A DNA stretch of 64,000 nucleotides, from assembly GCF_040686855.1 (NCBI RefSeq), contig NZ_JBFBOG010000003.1, forward strand, positions 496,001-560,000, read 5' to 3'. The stretch is from Leifsonia sp040686855. Lineage in GTDB: Bacteria > Actinomycetota > Actinomycetes > Actinomycetales > Microbacteriaceae. Positions within the stretch are counted from its first letter, which is position 1; each line of letters begins with the position of its first letter. The position numbers and the translations under genes are program-made. Shown piece after piece: positions 49,383 through 58,757 of this stretch. The notes beneath the pieces were generated by a model. That model saw only the letters and a program-made list of their open reading frames with translations. It was not told the DNA's origin and ran no database searches.

Positions 49383-50819
49383 ATGAACACACCCGAACTC
49401 CGGAACTTCGTCGGCGGCCGGCACGTGGATGCGCGCGGCTCCGACGGCATCCAGCTCGTCGACCCCGCGACCGAGGAGGTCTACGGCACGACGCCGATCT
49501 CGACCGCCGAGGACGTGGCCGAGGCGTACCGCGCTGCCGAGGCGGCGTTCGCCGTCTGGGGCGAGACGACGCCGGCCGAGCGGCAGCTCGCGCTCTTCCG
49601 CATCGCGGACGCGATGGAGGCGCGCGCGGAGGAGTTCGCCGACCTGGAGTCGCAGGACACCGGCAAGCCGCGCGCCACGCTGGTGGAGGACGAGATCCTG
49701 CTCTCGGTGGACCAGATCCGCTTCTTCGCCGGCGCCGCCCGCAACCTGGAGGGCCGCTCGGCCGGCGAGTACATGAAGGACCACACGTCGTTCATCCGCC
49801 GCGAGCCGATCGGCGTCGTCGGGCAGGTCACGCCGTGGAACTACCCGCTCAACATGGCGGTGTGGAAGTTCGCTCCCGCCCTCGCCGCGGGCAACACGAC
49901 GGTGCTGAAGCCGTCGGACACCACGCCGCTGTCGACCCTGCTGCTCGCGGAGGTCGCGGCCGAGTTCCTGCCGGCGGGCGTGCTCAACGTCGTGCTGGGC
50001 GACCGCACGACCGGCGCCGCCATGACGGCCGACCCGATCCCGCAGCTCATCTCGATCACGGGCTCCGTGCGCGCCGGGATGGAGGTGGCGCGCGCCGCCT
50101 CCTTCGACCTCAAGCGGGTGCATCTGGAGCTCGGCGGCAAGGCGCCGGTCATCGTCTTCGACGACGCGGACATCCAGAAGGCGGTGGAGGGGATCGTCGC
50201 GGCCGGGTACTTCAACGCCGGCCAGGACTGCACGGCGGCGACCCGGCTGCTGGTGCAGGACGGCGTCCACGACGAGTTCGTCGCGGCGCTGGCCGAGTAC
50301 ACGCGCGGCAACGCCCGCACCGGCGCGCCGCGGGAGGACGGCATCCTGTACGGCGCGCTCAACAACGCGAACCAGCTGGCGCAGGTGTCCGGCTTCGTCG
50401 ACCGGCTGCCGGATCACGCGACCGTCGAGACCGGCGGCCGCCGGCAGGGGGAGCGCGGCTACTTCTGGGAGGCGACCATCGTGTCCGGCCTGCGCCAGGA
50501 CGACGAGGCGGTGCAGAACGAGATCTTCGGGCCGGTTCAGACCGTGCAGCGGTTCTCGACCGAGGCGGAGGCGCTGGCCAACGCGAACGGCGTGAAGTAC
50601 GGACTCGCGTCGAGCGTGTGGACGAAGGACCACGGACGCGCCATGCGCTTCGCCAAGGGACTCGACTTCGGCTGCGTGTGGATCAACACGCACATCCCGA
50701 TCGTGGCCGAGATGCCGCACGGCGGGTTCAAGCACTCCGGTTACGGCAAGGACCTCTCGCAGTACGGATTCGACGACTACACGCGCATCAAGCACGTCAT
50801 GTCGTACATCGGCGAGTGA
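49383..50819 (+). CDS. patD: Gamma-aminobutyraldehyde dehydrogenase (PatD-like)
   Basis: A 478-residue NAD-dependent dehydrogenase turning 4-aminobutanal into GABA. The family hallmark IRREPIGVVGQVTPWNYPLN is clear. The catalytic Glu249 sits in LELGGKAPVIVFDDADI and Cys283 in NAGQDCTAATR. The C-terminal VNTHIPI-type region and EMPHGGFKHSGYGKDLS match PatD closely. ATG 49383 follows TAGGCT (49371-49376) by six bases. Together with the aminotransferase and permease it completes putrescine to GABA. Other omega-amino aldehydes are possible substrates. Confidence 0.94.
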   Translation: MNTPELRNFVGGRHVDARGSDGIQLVDPATEEVYGTTPISTAEDVAEAYRAAEAAFAVWGETTPAERQLALFRIADAMEARAEEFADLESQDTGKPRATLVEDEILLSVDQIRFFAGAARNLEGRSAGEYMKDHTSFIRREPIGVVGQVTPWNYPLNMAVWKFAPALAAGNTTVLKPSDTTPLSTLLLAEVAAEFLPAGVLNVVLGDRTTGAAMTADPIPQLISITGSVRAGMEVARAASFDLKRVHLELGGKAPVIVFDDADIQKAVEGIVAAGYFNAGQDCTAATRLLVQDGVHDEFVAALAEYTRGNARTGAPREDGILYGALNNANQLAQVSGFVDRLPDHATVETGGRRQGERGYFWEATIVSGLRQDDEAVQNEIFGPVQTVQRFSTEAEALANANGVKYGLASSVWTKDHGRAMRFAKGLDFGCVWINTHIPIVAEMPHGGFKHSGYGKDLSQYGFDDYTRIKHVMSYIGE

Positions 50820-50908
50820 ATCATCCTGTCCTATAGGTATTCGGCCCGCCGCTCCGCTACGCTGCCTCCACACACATCGTCGTGTGGCACAGAAGTGGAA
50901 GGCATCCG

Positions 50909-52431
50909 ATGTCTCAAGAACCCGCGTCCGCGCACCTGGAGGACGGCGAACACCTCGCCGTCCTCGGGTACGAGGACTCCTTCAACCGGTCGATGACCCT
51001 GTGGGCGAACTTCGCCCTCGGGTTCACCTACCTGTCGCCCCTGGTGGGCGTCTACTCGCTGTTCGCGGTGGCCATGGCGACCGGCGGGCCGCCCTCGATC
51101 TGGTGGATCGTCATCGTCGGCGCCGGCCAGCTGCTCGTCTCGCTGGTGTTCGGCGAGGTCGTCTCGCAGTACCCCATCCACGGCGGCATCTACCCGTGGG
51201 CCCGGAGGCTGTGGGGACGGCGGTACGCGTGGATGGCTGCCTGGGTCTACGTCTGGGCGATGATCGTCACCATCACCGCCGTCGCGTCGTACGGCAGTGG
51301 GTTCCTGGCGAGCCTGTTCGGGCTGGAGGCGACGAAGGAGGTCACGCTCGGTCTGACCGTGCTGCTGCTCGTCGTCGCGCTCGCGCTCAACTTCACCGGC
51401 ACGAAGACCCTGGCGACCGTCGCCCGGATCGGGCTGGGGGCGGAGCTGATCGGTGTGATCGCGGTCGGCCTGTACCTGCTGATCTTCCAGCGCAAGCAGC
51501 CGTTCTCGGTGTTCTTCGACTCGATGGGCGTGCAGGGCGACGGGTCGTACGTGGCCGCGTTCCTCGGCGCCGCACTCGCCGGCCTGTTCCTCTTCTACGG
51601 GTTCGAGGCGTGCGGGGATGTGGCCGAAGAGGTGGCGAATCCGGCGCGGCGCATCCCGAAGGCCATGATCATGACGATCCTCGTCGGCGGCGTCTCGGCG
51701 CTGTTCGCGTTCGGGGGCTATGTGCTGGCTGCTCCCGACCTCGAAAAGATCGTCTCGGGCAAGGATGTGGACCCGATCCCGGAGATCCTGCAGTCGGCGC
51801 TCGGGACGGTCGGGGCGAAGATCTTCCTGGTCGTCGCCGTGACCGCGTTCCTCTCGTGCGTGCTCAGCCTGCAGGCGGCCGCGAGCCGGCTGCTGTTCTC
51901 GTTCGCGCGCGACGGGATGGTCCCGGCGCACCGCTGGCTCGCCAAGGTGTCGCCGCGGACGAAGGTGCCGGTCAACGCGCTCATCGTGGCGTGCAGCATC
52001 CCCGTCATCATCAGCCTGATCGTCTACGTCGGACCGGACGGGCTGATCACCCAGGTGACCGCGTTCGCCGTGCTGGGGATCTACGTCGCCTTCCAGTCGG
52101 TGGTGCTCGCGTCGCTGCGGCAGCGGCTCAAGGCTGGCGTCCGGCCGGGCCGTTCAGCCTGCGCGGCGCAGGGCTCGTGGTGAACATCCTGGCGCTCGCG
52201 TACGGGGTGTTCGCGATGATCCTGCTGGCGTGGCCGACGAACACGGGCAACGTGTTCAACGACTGGATCGTGCTGATCGGGCTCGGGATCGTCGCGGGTG
52301 CGGGACTCCTGTACCTCTTCATCGCGCGCCCCGACCGTAACTCGAACGCGCCCGAGGGGGACGCGATCCGCGTGGCCGAGCTGCTGCGCGCCCGTCGCGC
52401 GGCGCCGGCTTCGGACTCCACGCGCGTCTAG
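50909..52431 (+). pseudogene. APC family amino-acid/polyamine permease, frameshifted near its end
   Basis: A permease of about 507 residues with about 12 helices (LEDGEHLAVLGYEDSFNRSM at the start, and TYLSPLVGVYSLFAVAMATG). The first frame runs from ATG 50909 to a stop at 52183. The last two helices (VVNILALAYGVFAMILLAWP, then WIVLIGLGIVAGAGLL) continue in the next frame to 52431. One missing G in the AAGGCTGG run near 52131 would restore it. Either the gene is newly broken or, more likely, this is a sequencing indel: an assembly gap lies 1 kb further on. Uptake of putrescine fits its neighbours. A T-run terminator follows. Confidence 0.8.
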
Positions 52432-52451
52432 CCGTCGAGCGCAGGGAAGAC

Positions 52452-52481
52452 GTCGCCGATCGGCCTGATCGGCGACTTTTT
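52452..52481 (+). terminator. Intrinsic terminator after the permease
   Basis: GTCGCCGATC (52452-52461) pairs perfectly with GATCGGCGAC (52467-52476) around GGCCT. TTTTT follows at 52477-52481. This is a canonical rho-independent terminator. Confidence 0.92.
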
Positions 52482-52515
52482 CCTGTGCTCGCGATCGGGT
52501 GGCTAGGGTGTGGGG

Positions 52516-53121
52516 ATGTTGTACGGGCATCGGGCGAGTGAGCCGAAGGTCGACCCGGCGGCGTGGGTCGCGCCGTCTGCGGTGGTCGTGGGCGACGTGC
52601 GGATCGCCGCGGGCGCTCGCATCCTGCACGGGGCGGTGCTGAGCGCGGAGGACGGACGGGTCACGGTCGGCGAGGACAGCGTGGTGATGGAGCATGCCCT
52701 GGTCCGCGGACGTGCCGGGCACCCGGCGCACATCGGGGCTGCCGTTATGGTCGGCCCCGGCGCTCACGTGAACGGCAGCACCGTCGGGGACGAGGCGTTC
52801 ATCGCGACGAACGCGTCGCTGTTCCCCGGGAGCAGCATCGGCGAGGGTGCGGAGGTCCGCATCAACGGGGTCGTCCAGGTCAATACGGTGCTGCCGGCCG
52901 GTGCGGTGGTGCCGATCGGCTGGGTGGCGGTCGGCGATCCCGCTCAGATCCTGCCGCCGGAGCGCCATGACGACATCTGGGCCATTCAGCGCGAACTGGA
53001 CTTCACGGGGACGGTGTACGGCGCGGGCGCCGGCGCGACCATGCGGGAGATCATGCGGCAGCAGTCCGCGTTCTACGGCGCGCACGCCGCCGACACCGAG
53101 CTCGCGCCCACCACCGAGTAA
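52516..53121 (+). CDS. Gamma-carbonic-anhydrase-fold (left-handed beta-helix) protein
   Basis: A 201-residue protein of hexapeptide repeats, with the gamma-CA pattern (GARILHGAVLSAEDGRVTVG, IGAAVMVGPGAHVNGSTVGD). The two histidines expected in the GHG..LHG segment are Pro and Asn here (GPGAHVNG), so the zinc site of the true enzyme is probably lost; one His is shifted by one place. It may be an acyltransferase-like scaffold or a non-catalytic member. TAGGGT (52504-52509) ends six bases before ATG 52516. Converges on the aldehyde dehydrogenase. Confidence 0.85.
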   Translation: MLYGHRASEPKVDPAAWVAPSAVVVGDVRIAAGARILHGAVLSAEDGRVTVGEDSVVMEHALVRGRAGHPAHIGAAVMVGPGAHVNGSTVGDEAFIATNASLFPGSSIGEGAEVRINGVVQVNTVLPAGAVVPIGWVAVGDPAQILPPERHDDIWAIQRELDFTGTVYGAGAGATMREIMRQQSAFYGAHAADTELAPTTE

Positions 53122-53133
53122 CGACGGTCACGC

Positions 53134-53179
53134 ATTCGTGCCGAATGTGCGGAATGGCACGGCCAGAACGCACATTCGG

Positions 53180-53186
<7 letters not shown>
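53134..53186. terminator. Long intergenic hairpin (ATTCGTGCCGAATGTGCG type)
   Basis: Arms 53134-53151 and 53169-53186 are perfectly complementary over 18 bases around a 17-base loop. It separates the convergent gamma-CA and aldehyde dehydrogenase genes and probably ends both. Its arms differ from the ACACGCCGT family. Confidence 0.7.
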
Positions 53187-53423
<237 letters not shown>

Positions 53424-54772
53424 GCGGAGCTCGAGGGGGAGGACCGCCTCGGGTGCATCCTGGTACGCGATCGGGGTGAGCCAGCGGCGGATCGCCGTGG
53501 CGCCGACCGACGTATGCACGCTCGCGGTGGTCGACGGCCAGCCGCCGCCGTGATGCTGCGCCCAGCCGATCGCGACGCCCGTCGGCCAACCGTCGAAGAG
53601 GAGGCGGCCGGCGACAGCGGTCAGTCGCTCGGCGAGCGCGGAGACGTCCTCGTCGGCTCCGCGGTGGATCGTCGCCGTGAGCGACGGTTCGAGGGTGTCG
53701 AGCATCGCATCGAGCTCGCCGTCGGCGTAGCGCACCAGCACGGTGACCGGGCCGAAGCACTCTGCGAGGAAGGCGTCCGGCTCCGCCCGGAACGCAGCGC
53801 TGTCGACCACGAGCACCGTCGGCGTCGACTCTCCGTCGGCGGCCGATCCGGTCAGCACCTCCGCGGAGAGCGACGACCGCTCCGCGACGCCGCTCACGAA
53901 GCCGTCCGCCATGGCGGGGGTGAGCTGCCTGCTCGGCGGGGCGTCCGCGAGGGCGTCGCGCACGGCGTCCTCGATCCCGTGACCCTGCGGTGCGAACACC
54001 AGGCCCGGCTTGGTGCAGTACTGGCCGGCGTCCCGCGTGAAGGATGCGACCAGACCGGCGCCGATCGCCGCCGAACGCTCGGCCGCCGCTGCGCGGGTGA
54101 TCACGACGGGGTTGATGCTGCCGAGCTCCCCGTAGAACGGGATGGGGTCGGGACGCGAGACCGCCTGGTCGAACAACGCCCGCCCGCCGCGCACCGAGCC
54201 GGTGAATCCGGCCGCGCGGATGCCGGGATGCCGCACCAGCTCGACGCCGGCCTCCATCCCCTCGACCAGCCCGAACCATCCCTCGGGCAGCACCGCCTGC
54301 GCGAGGGCCGCGGTGCGCCGGGAGAGTTCGGGATGCCCGGGATGCGCCTTCACGACCACCGGGCATCCGGCGGCGAGCGCCGACGCGGTGTCGTTACCGA
54401 GCACGGAGAACGCGAAGGGGAAGTTGGAGGCCGTGTACACGGCGACGGGTCCCAGCGGCCGGAGCATCCTGCGGAGGTCGGGGCGCGGCGGAACGAGAGT
54501 CGCGTCGGGCGCCTCGACCACCGCCTCCAGGTAGCCGCCCTCGCGGACCACGCCCGCGAAGAAGCGGAGCTGCGACGCCGTCCGGGTGACCTCGCCGTCG
54601 AGCCGTGCGGTCGCGAGGTGCGTCTCCTCGTGGGCGAGGGCGTCGAGCGCGTCCCGGTCGGCGTCGAGCGCGTCGGCCAGCTCCTCCAGCCAGCCGGCCC
54701 GCTGGTCGCGGGTCGTCGGCGTCCGCGCGGCGCGGTCGGCAGCGGCGACCGCCGCGTCCACCTGGGACCCGC

Positions 54773-55936
54773 TCATGCGAACGCCGCCAGCCCGGTCAGC
54801 GCGCGACCCAGCACCAGCGTGTGGATCTCGTCCGTGCCCTCGTAGGTCCGCACCGACTCCAGATTCGCCATGTGACGCATCACCGGAAATGCGCTGGTGA
54901 TGCCGTCGCCGCCGAGGATGGTGCGGGCCTCGCGCGCGATGGCCAGCGCCTCGCGGACGCTGTTGAGCTTTCCGACGCTGATCTGCGTCGGGGTGAGGCG
55001 GCCGGCCTCCTTCAGGCGGCCGAGGTGCAGCGCGAGCAGCGTCCCTTTCTCATACTCGACCAGCATGTTCGCCAGCTTCTCCTGGATGAGCTGGGTCGCG
55101 CCGATCGGGCGGCCGAACACCTCGCGCGTCGTCGCGCGCGCGATCGAGACCTCGAGGCAGTCGCGCGCGGCGCCCATCGCACCCCAGACGATCCCGTACC
55201 GCGCCTCGTTGAGGCAGGAGAAGGGCCCCGACAGTCCACGCGCGCCCGGCAGCTGAGCGTCGGCCGGGACGCGGACGTCGTCGAGCACGATGTCGCACTG
55301 GATGGACGCGCGCATCGAGAGCTTGCCGTCGATGGCCGTCGCCGTGAAGCCGGGGGTGGTCGTCGGGACGAGGAAACCGCGCACGCCGTCGTCGGTGGCG
55401 GCCCAGACGACGGCGACGTCGGCGATGGCGGCCAGGCCGATCCAGCGCTTGGCGCCGGTGATCACCCAGTCGTCGCCGTCACGCCGCGCCCGGGTGCGCA
55501 TCGCGGCGGGATCGCTGCCGCCGTCCGGCTCGGTCAGGGCGAAGCAGCCGATCCGCTCGCCGCGCGCCATGGGCGGCAGCCACTCGGCCTTCTGCTCGTC
55601 GGAGCCGAACTTCGAGATCGCGCTCATCGCGAGCGAACCCTGCACGGAGACGAAGGTGCGCCAGCCGCTGTCCGCCGCCTCCAGCTCGTGACAGACGAGG
55701 CCGTACGCGACGGCGCCGGCGCCCGCGCATCCCTCGTCCTTCAGGTGCATGCCGAGGACGCCGAGCGCGCCGAGCTCCGGTACCAGCTCACGGCGGAAGT
55801 GCTTGTCCTCGAAGTCCTGCTCGATCACCGGACGGATGCGCTCGGTCGCGAAGGCGCGCGCCTTGTCGCGCCAGCCGCGCTCCTCGTCGGTGAGCAGGTG
55901 GTCGATGCTGAACGCCTCGTCGAGCGTCGTCGTCAC
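54773..55936 (-). CDS. gcdH: Glutaryl-CoA dehydrogenase-like acyl-CoA dehydrogenase
   Basis: A 387-residue FAD enzyme oxidising and decarboxylating glutaryl-CoA to crotonyl-CoA. Acyl-CoA dehydrogenase signatures are GCFALTEPDGGSDPAAMRTR and, at the C-terminus, the catalytic Glu366 in RTYEGTDEIHTLVLGRAL. The FAD/CoA region with ARYGIVWGAMGAARDCLE fits GcdH. ATG 55936 overlaps the CoA-transferase stop and its stop overlaps the ALDH start. An acyl-CoA of another dicarboxylic acid is possible but the operon favours glutarate. Confidence 0.9.
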   Translation of the reverse strand: MTTTLDEAFSIDHLLTDEERGWRDKARAFATERIRPVIEQDFEDKHFRRELVPELGALGVLGMHLKDEGCAGAGAVAYGLVCHELEAADSGWRTFVSVQGSLAMSAISKFGSDEQKAEWLPPMARGERIGCFALTEPDGGSDPAAMRTRARRDGDDWVITGAKRWIGLAAIADVAVVWAATDDGVRGFLVPTTTPGFTATAIDGKLSMRASIQCDIVLDDVRVPADAQLPGARGLSGPFSCLNEARYGIVWGAMGAARDCLEVSIARATTREVFGRPIGATQLIQEKLANMLVEYEKGTLLALHLGRLKEAGRLTPTQISVGKLNSVREALAIAREARTILGGDGITSAFPVMRHMANLESVRTYEGTDEIHTLVLGRALTGLAAFA

Positions 55937-57114
55937 GGTCGGTCCTCTCGGTCGGTCTCGTCGGCCCAGCGGGCGTCGTGCGCGCCGAGCAGCGGGGGCG
56001 GGGTGCGGTGCACGGCGGGGGCCGTGTCCAGGTGGATGGGCGTTGCCGGCTGGCGGGAGCGGCGTCCGGTGGCGTGGTCGGTCGTCTCGACCACCGCGGC
56101 GAGGCCGAGCGATTCGGCGAACTCGAAGGCCTCCGCGACGCCGTTGACGAGCCCGGCGGGCACGCGCGCGGCGGTGAGGGTGTCGACCCAGTCGGCAGCC
56201 GGAAGGGCGGCGAGAAGCGGCGCGAGCTCGCCGCGCAGGGTGTCGCGGTGCGCGACCCGGGCCTCGTTCGTCGCGAAGCGCTCATCCTCGGCGAGCTCCG
56301 GCCGGCCCAGCACGGCGGCGAACGCGGCGAATTGCCGGTCGTTGCCCACCGCCACGACCAGCTCGCGGTCCGCGGCCGCGAACAGCTCGTACGGGGCGAT
56401 CGAGGGATGCGCGTTCCCGAGCCGGGCGGGGGAGCGGCCGGTGGCGAGCGTCCCGGAGGCCTGGTTGGTCAGGGCGGCGAGCAGCGAACCGAGGAGTTCG
56501 ACGTCGACCCGCGAGCCGTGGCCGGTGGCGTCCCGCTTGCGCAGGGCGAGGAGGATGCCGGAGAACGCGTTGAGGCCGGTGAGCACGTCGACCAGGGCGA
56601 CGCCGACCTTGCTCGGCTCGCCGTCCGGGGCGCCGGTGATGCTCATCAGCCCGCCGACCGCCTGTACGAGGAGGTCATAGCCGGGCAGTGCGGCGCCCGC
56701 GTCGCGTCCGAAGCCGGTGATGGAGCAGTAGACGAGGCGCGGATTCGCGGCGCGGAGGGTCCGCTCGTAGAGGCCGAAGCGCTCCATGACGCCGGGGCGG
56801 AAGTTCTCGACCACGACGTCCGCGGTCTCGGCGAGGCGCGTGGCGGTGTTCAGCCCCTCGGGGGTCGTCAGGTCGCAGACGACCGAACGCTTGTTGCGGT
56901 TCACGGCACCGAAGTACGTGGACTCGCCGGCCTCGTCCACCGGCGGTCGCCACGCGCGGGTGTCGTCGCCGTGCGGAGGCTCGATCTTGATCACGTCGGC
57001 GCCGAAGTCGGCGAGCATCATCGTGGCGTAGGGCCCCGCGAGGACGCGGGAGAAGTCGGCGACGCGGAGCCCGCTCAGGACGCCCGGGGTGCCCTCCGGG
57101 AGGACGTCGACCAT
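55933..57114 (-). CDS. Class III CoA-transferase (CaiB/BaiF family), glutarate-type
   Basis: A 393-residue CoA-transferase of family III. N-terminal LRVADFSRVLAGPYATMMLA and the following GADVIKIEPPHGDDTR with the catalytic Asp (in the GYDLLVQAVGG region) are visible. It would activate glutarate with CoA from succinyl-CoA, feeding the dehydrogenase downstream. I use ATG 57114 (MVDVLPEGTP) because AAGGAG lies five bases upstream. A GTG at 57132 is possible, since TAGGAT ends eight bases before it. Divergent from a GntR regulator. Confidence 0.9.
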   Translation of the reverse strand: MVDVLPEGTPGVLSGLRVADFSRVLAGPYATMMLADFGADVIKIEPPHGDDTRAWRPPVDEAGESTYFGAVNRNKRSVVCDLTTPEGLNTATRLAETADVVVENFRPGVMERFGLYERTLRAANPRLVYCSITGFGRDAGAALPGYDLLVQAVGGLMSITGAPDGEPSKVGVALVDVLTGLNAFSGILLALRKRDATGHGSRVDVELLGSLLAALTNQASGTLATGRSPARLGNAHPSIAPYELFAAADRELVVAVGNDRQFAAFAAVLGRPELAEDERFATNEARVAHRDTLRGELAPLLAALPAADWVDTLTAARVPAGLVNGVAEAFEFAESLGLAAVVETTDHATGRRSRQPATPIHLDTAPAVHRTPPPLLGAHDARWADETDREDRP

Positions 57115-57180
57115 GCTCGCTCCTTCGCTCACGCGAATTCATCCTATAGCGAATGATTCGGGCGGGATATCGTGGGAGGC

Positions 57181-57966
57181 GTGACCGCGTCCTCCGCCCC
57201 CGCCCCGCGCACGACCCGGGCCGCTCCCGGCGCGCGCGACGCGGTGTTCGCCCAGCTCGCCGACGCCGGCCGGGCCGAGCAGGTCGCCCGCCGGCTCGCC
57301 GACGCCATCGTGCTCGGGGTGCTGGCGCCCGGGGAGCGCCTACCTAGCGAGGCCGAGCTCGCGCGCCGCTTCGGCGTGGCCCTGGTGACCACGCGAGAAG
57401 GGCTCGGGATGCTGCGCCAGGCGGGTCTGGTCGAGACCCGCCGCGGACGCGACGGCGGCAGCTTCGTCGTGCAGCCCGGCGACCCGGACGACGCCCTGCT
57501 GACCACCCGGTTGCGCGGCCTGTCGCAGGTCGAGCTGAGCGACCTCGCCGTCTACGTGACGACGATCGCCGCCGGCTGCGCGGACCGCGCCGCGGAGCGC
57601 TCCACGCCCGAGGACGACGAGCGCCTGCGCCGCTGGCTGGACGCGGCCGACTTCTCGGCCGCCGCGGAGGCGCGGCGCAATGCGGGCGGCTTCCTGCTGG
57701 AGCTGGCCGTGCTCAGCCAGTCGACCCGCCTGGTGCGGGAGCAGTTGCGGCTGCAGGCCGAGTTCGGGCCGCTGCTGTGGCTCGGGATGCGCGACGAGGC
57801 GCTGCGGGCGGCGGCGGCGGCGAGCGCTGCGCGGATCGCCGATGCGGTGGCCGGCCGGGACGGCGCGACCGCGCGCGCCGAGGTGAGCCGCCTGATCGAC
57901 GCGGTCTCCCGCTGGCTGCTGCAGGCGAAGGCCAGGGTCGAGGTGGGCGGGTCGATCGATGGGTGA
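57181..57966 (+). CDS. FadR/GntR family transcriptional regulator
   Basis: A 261-residue regulator with an N-terminal GntR winged helix (LGVLAPGERLPSEAELARRF, then GVALVTTREGLGMLRQAGLV) and a C-terminal FCD-type helical ligand domain. It starts at GTG 57181, because TATCGT (57168-57173) ends seven bases upstream. It is divergent from the glutarate operon and probably controls it. CGAAT-N17-ATTCG in the divergent gap (57134-57160) is a possible operator. Its 3' end overlaps the cache protein by eight bases. Confidence 0.9.
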   Translation: MTASSAPAPRTTRAAPGARDAVFAQLADAGRAEQVARRLADAIVLGVLAPGERLPSEAELARRFGVALVTTREGLGMLRQAGLVETRRGRDGGSFVVQPGDPDDALLTTRLRGLSQVELSDLAVYVTTIAAGCADRAAERSTPEDDERLRRWLDAADFSAAAEARRNAGGFLLELAVLSQSTRLVREQLRLQAEFGPLLWLGMRDEALRAAAAASAARIADAVAGRDGATARAEVSRLIDAVSRWLLQAKARVEVGGSIDG

Positions 57967-58699
57967 GAGCGCGATTCTCCGTCCGCAGGTCGATGCGGAG
58001 GCCGTGGCGGACCGGGTGTCGGAGCTGTTCGGGGGTATCCACGACCTGATCGCCGGGTGGCGGACGTCGATCCTCGAGGTGGTCGCCGAGGACGGACCGA
58101 CCGATCCCGGCTCACTCGACGAGCGCATCGCGGGGCTGGTGCTCCCGGAGCTGGAGGCGGACGACCCGCTGCTCATCGGCGCCGGCTTCATCGCCGCGCC
58201 GGAGACCACCCGCACCGGCGGCCTCCACTTCGCCTGGTGGTTGGGGGCGCTGGACGACAACCCGGTGTTCGGAGCGACCGCGGGCCCCTCGCGGCTGGAC
58301 CTGGCCTCTCGCGCCTATGCCGAGTATCTGCGCGACTTCCCCTCGCTGGAGTGGTACCGCGTCCCCTCGTCGACGCATCGGACGCACGTCACCGGTCCGT
58401 ACGTCGACCACCTGTGCGCGTGCGACTACATCGTGACGGTGACGTCCCCCGTCGAACGCGGAGGCGCCGTGCTCGGGGTCGTCGGCGTCGACGTCTACGT
58501 GAAGCGCCTGGAGCGGGAGCTGCTGCCGGTGCTGCTGACGGCGGGCGAACCGCTTGCGGTGCTGAACGCCACGGGCCGGGTGCTCGTCTCGGGCGATCCG
58601 GCGGTCGTCGCGGGGTCGGTGGTGACGGTGCCGGACGACGGTGTGGTCTCCGCGGGGACGCCGTTCGTGGTCGTGCGGCCGGAGCGCCCGTCGGCGTGA
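57959..58699 (+). CDS. Cache-domain sensor protein
   Basis: A 246-residue soluble protein with a PDC/cache-type fold. Evidence includes HFAWWLGALDDNPVFGATAG, the YRVPSSTHRTHVTGPYVDHL segment and CDYIVTVTSPVERGGAVLGV. It has no signal peptide or membrane segment, so it acts in the cytoplasm, unlike most cache domains. Translationally coupled to the GntR regulator, it may sense the same substrate (perhaps a dicarboxylate) and interact with it. No enzyme motif is seen. Confidence 0.82.
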   Translation: MGESAILRPQVDAEAVADRVSELFGGIHDLIAGWRTSILEVVAEDGPTDPGSLDERIAGLVLPELEADDPLLIGAGFIAAPETTRTGGLHFAWWLGALDDNPVFGATAGPSRLDLASRAYAEYLRDFPSLEWYRVPSSTHRTHVTGPYVDHLCACDYIVTVTSPVERGGAVLGVVGVDVYVKRLERELLPVLLTAGEPLAVLNATGRVLVSGDPAVVAGSVVTVPDDGVVSAGTPFVVVRPERPSA

Positions 58700-58757
58700 C
58701 GCGGACAGGTACACTCGCATCGAACCCCCACCCCGGCACGATCAGGAGGAGCCGACG

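Noticed and set aside
47394..50873. 1159-residue minus-strand ORF
   Set aside because: Only the segment up to 48809 (aminotransferase) is real; the rest is antisense to patD and out of frame with AsnC.
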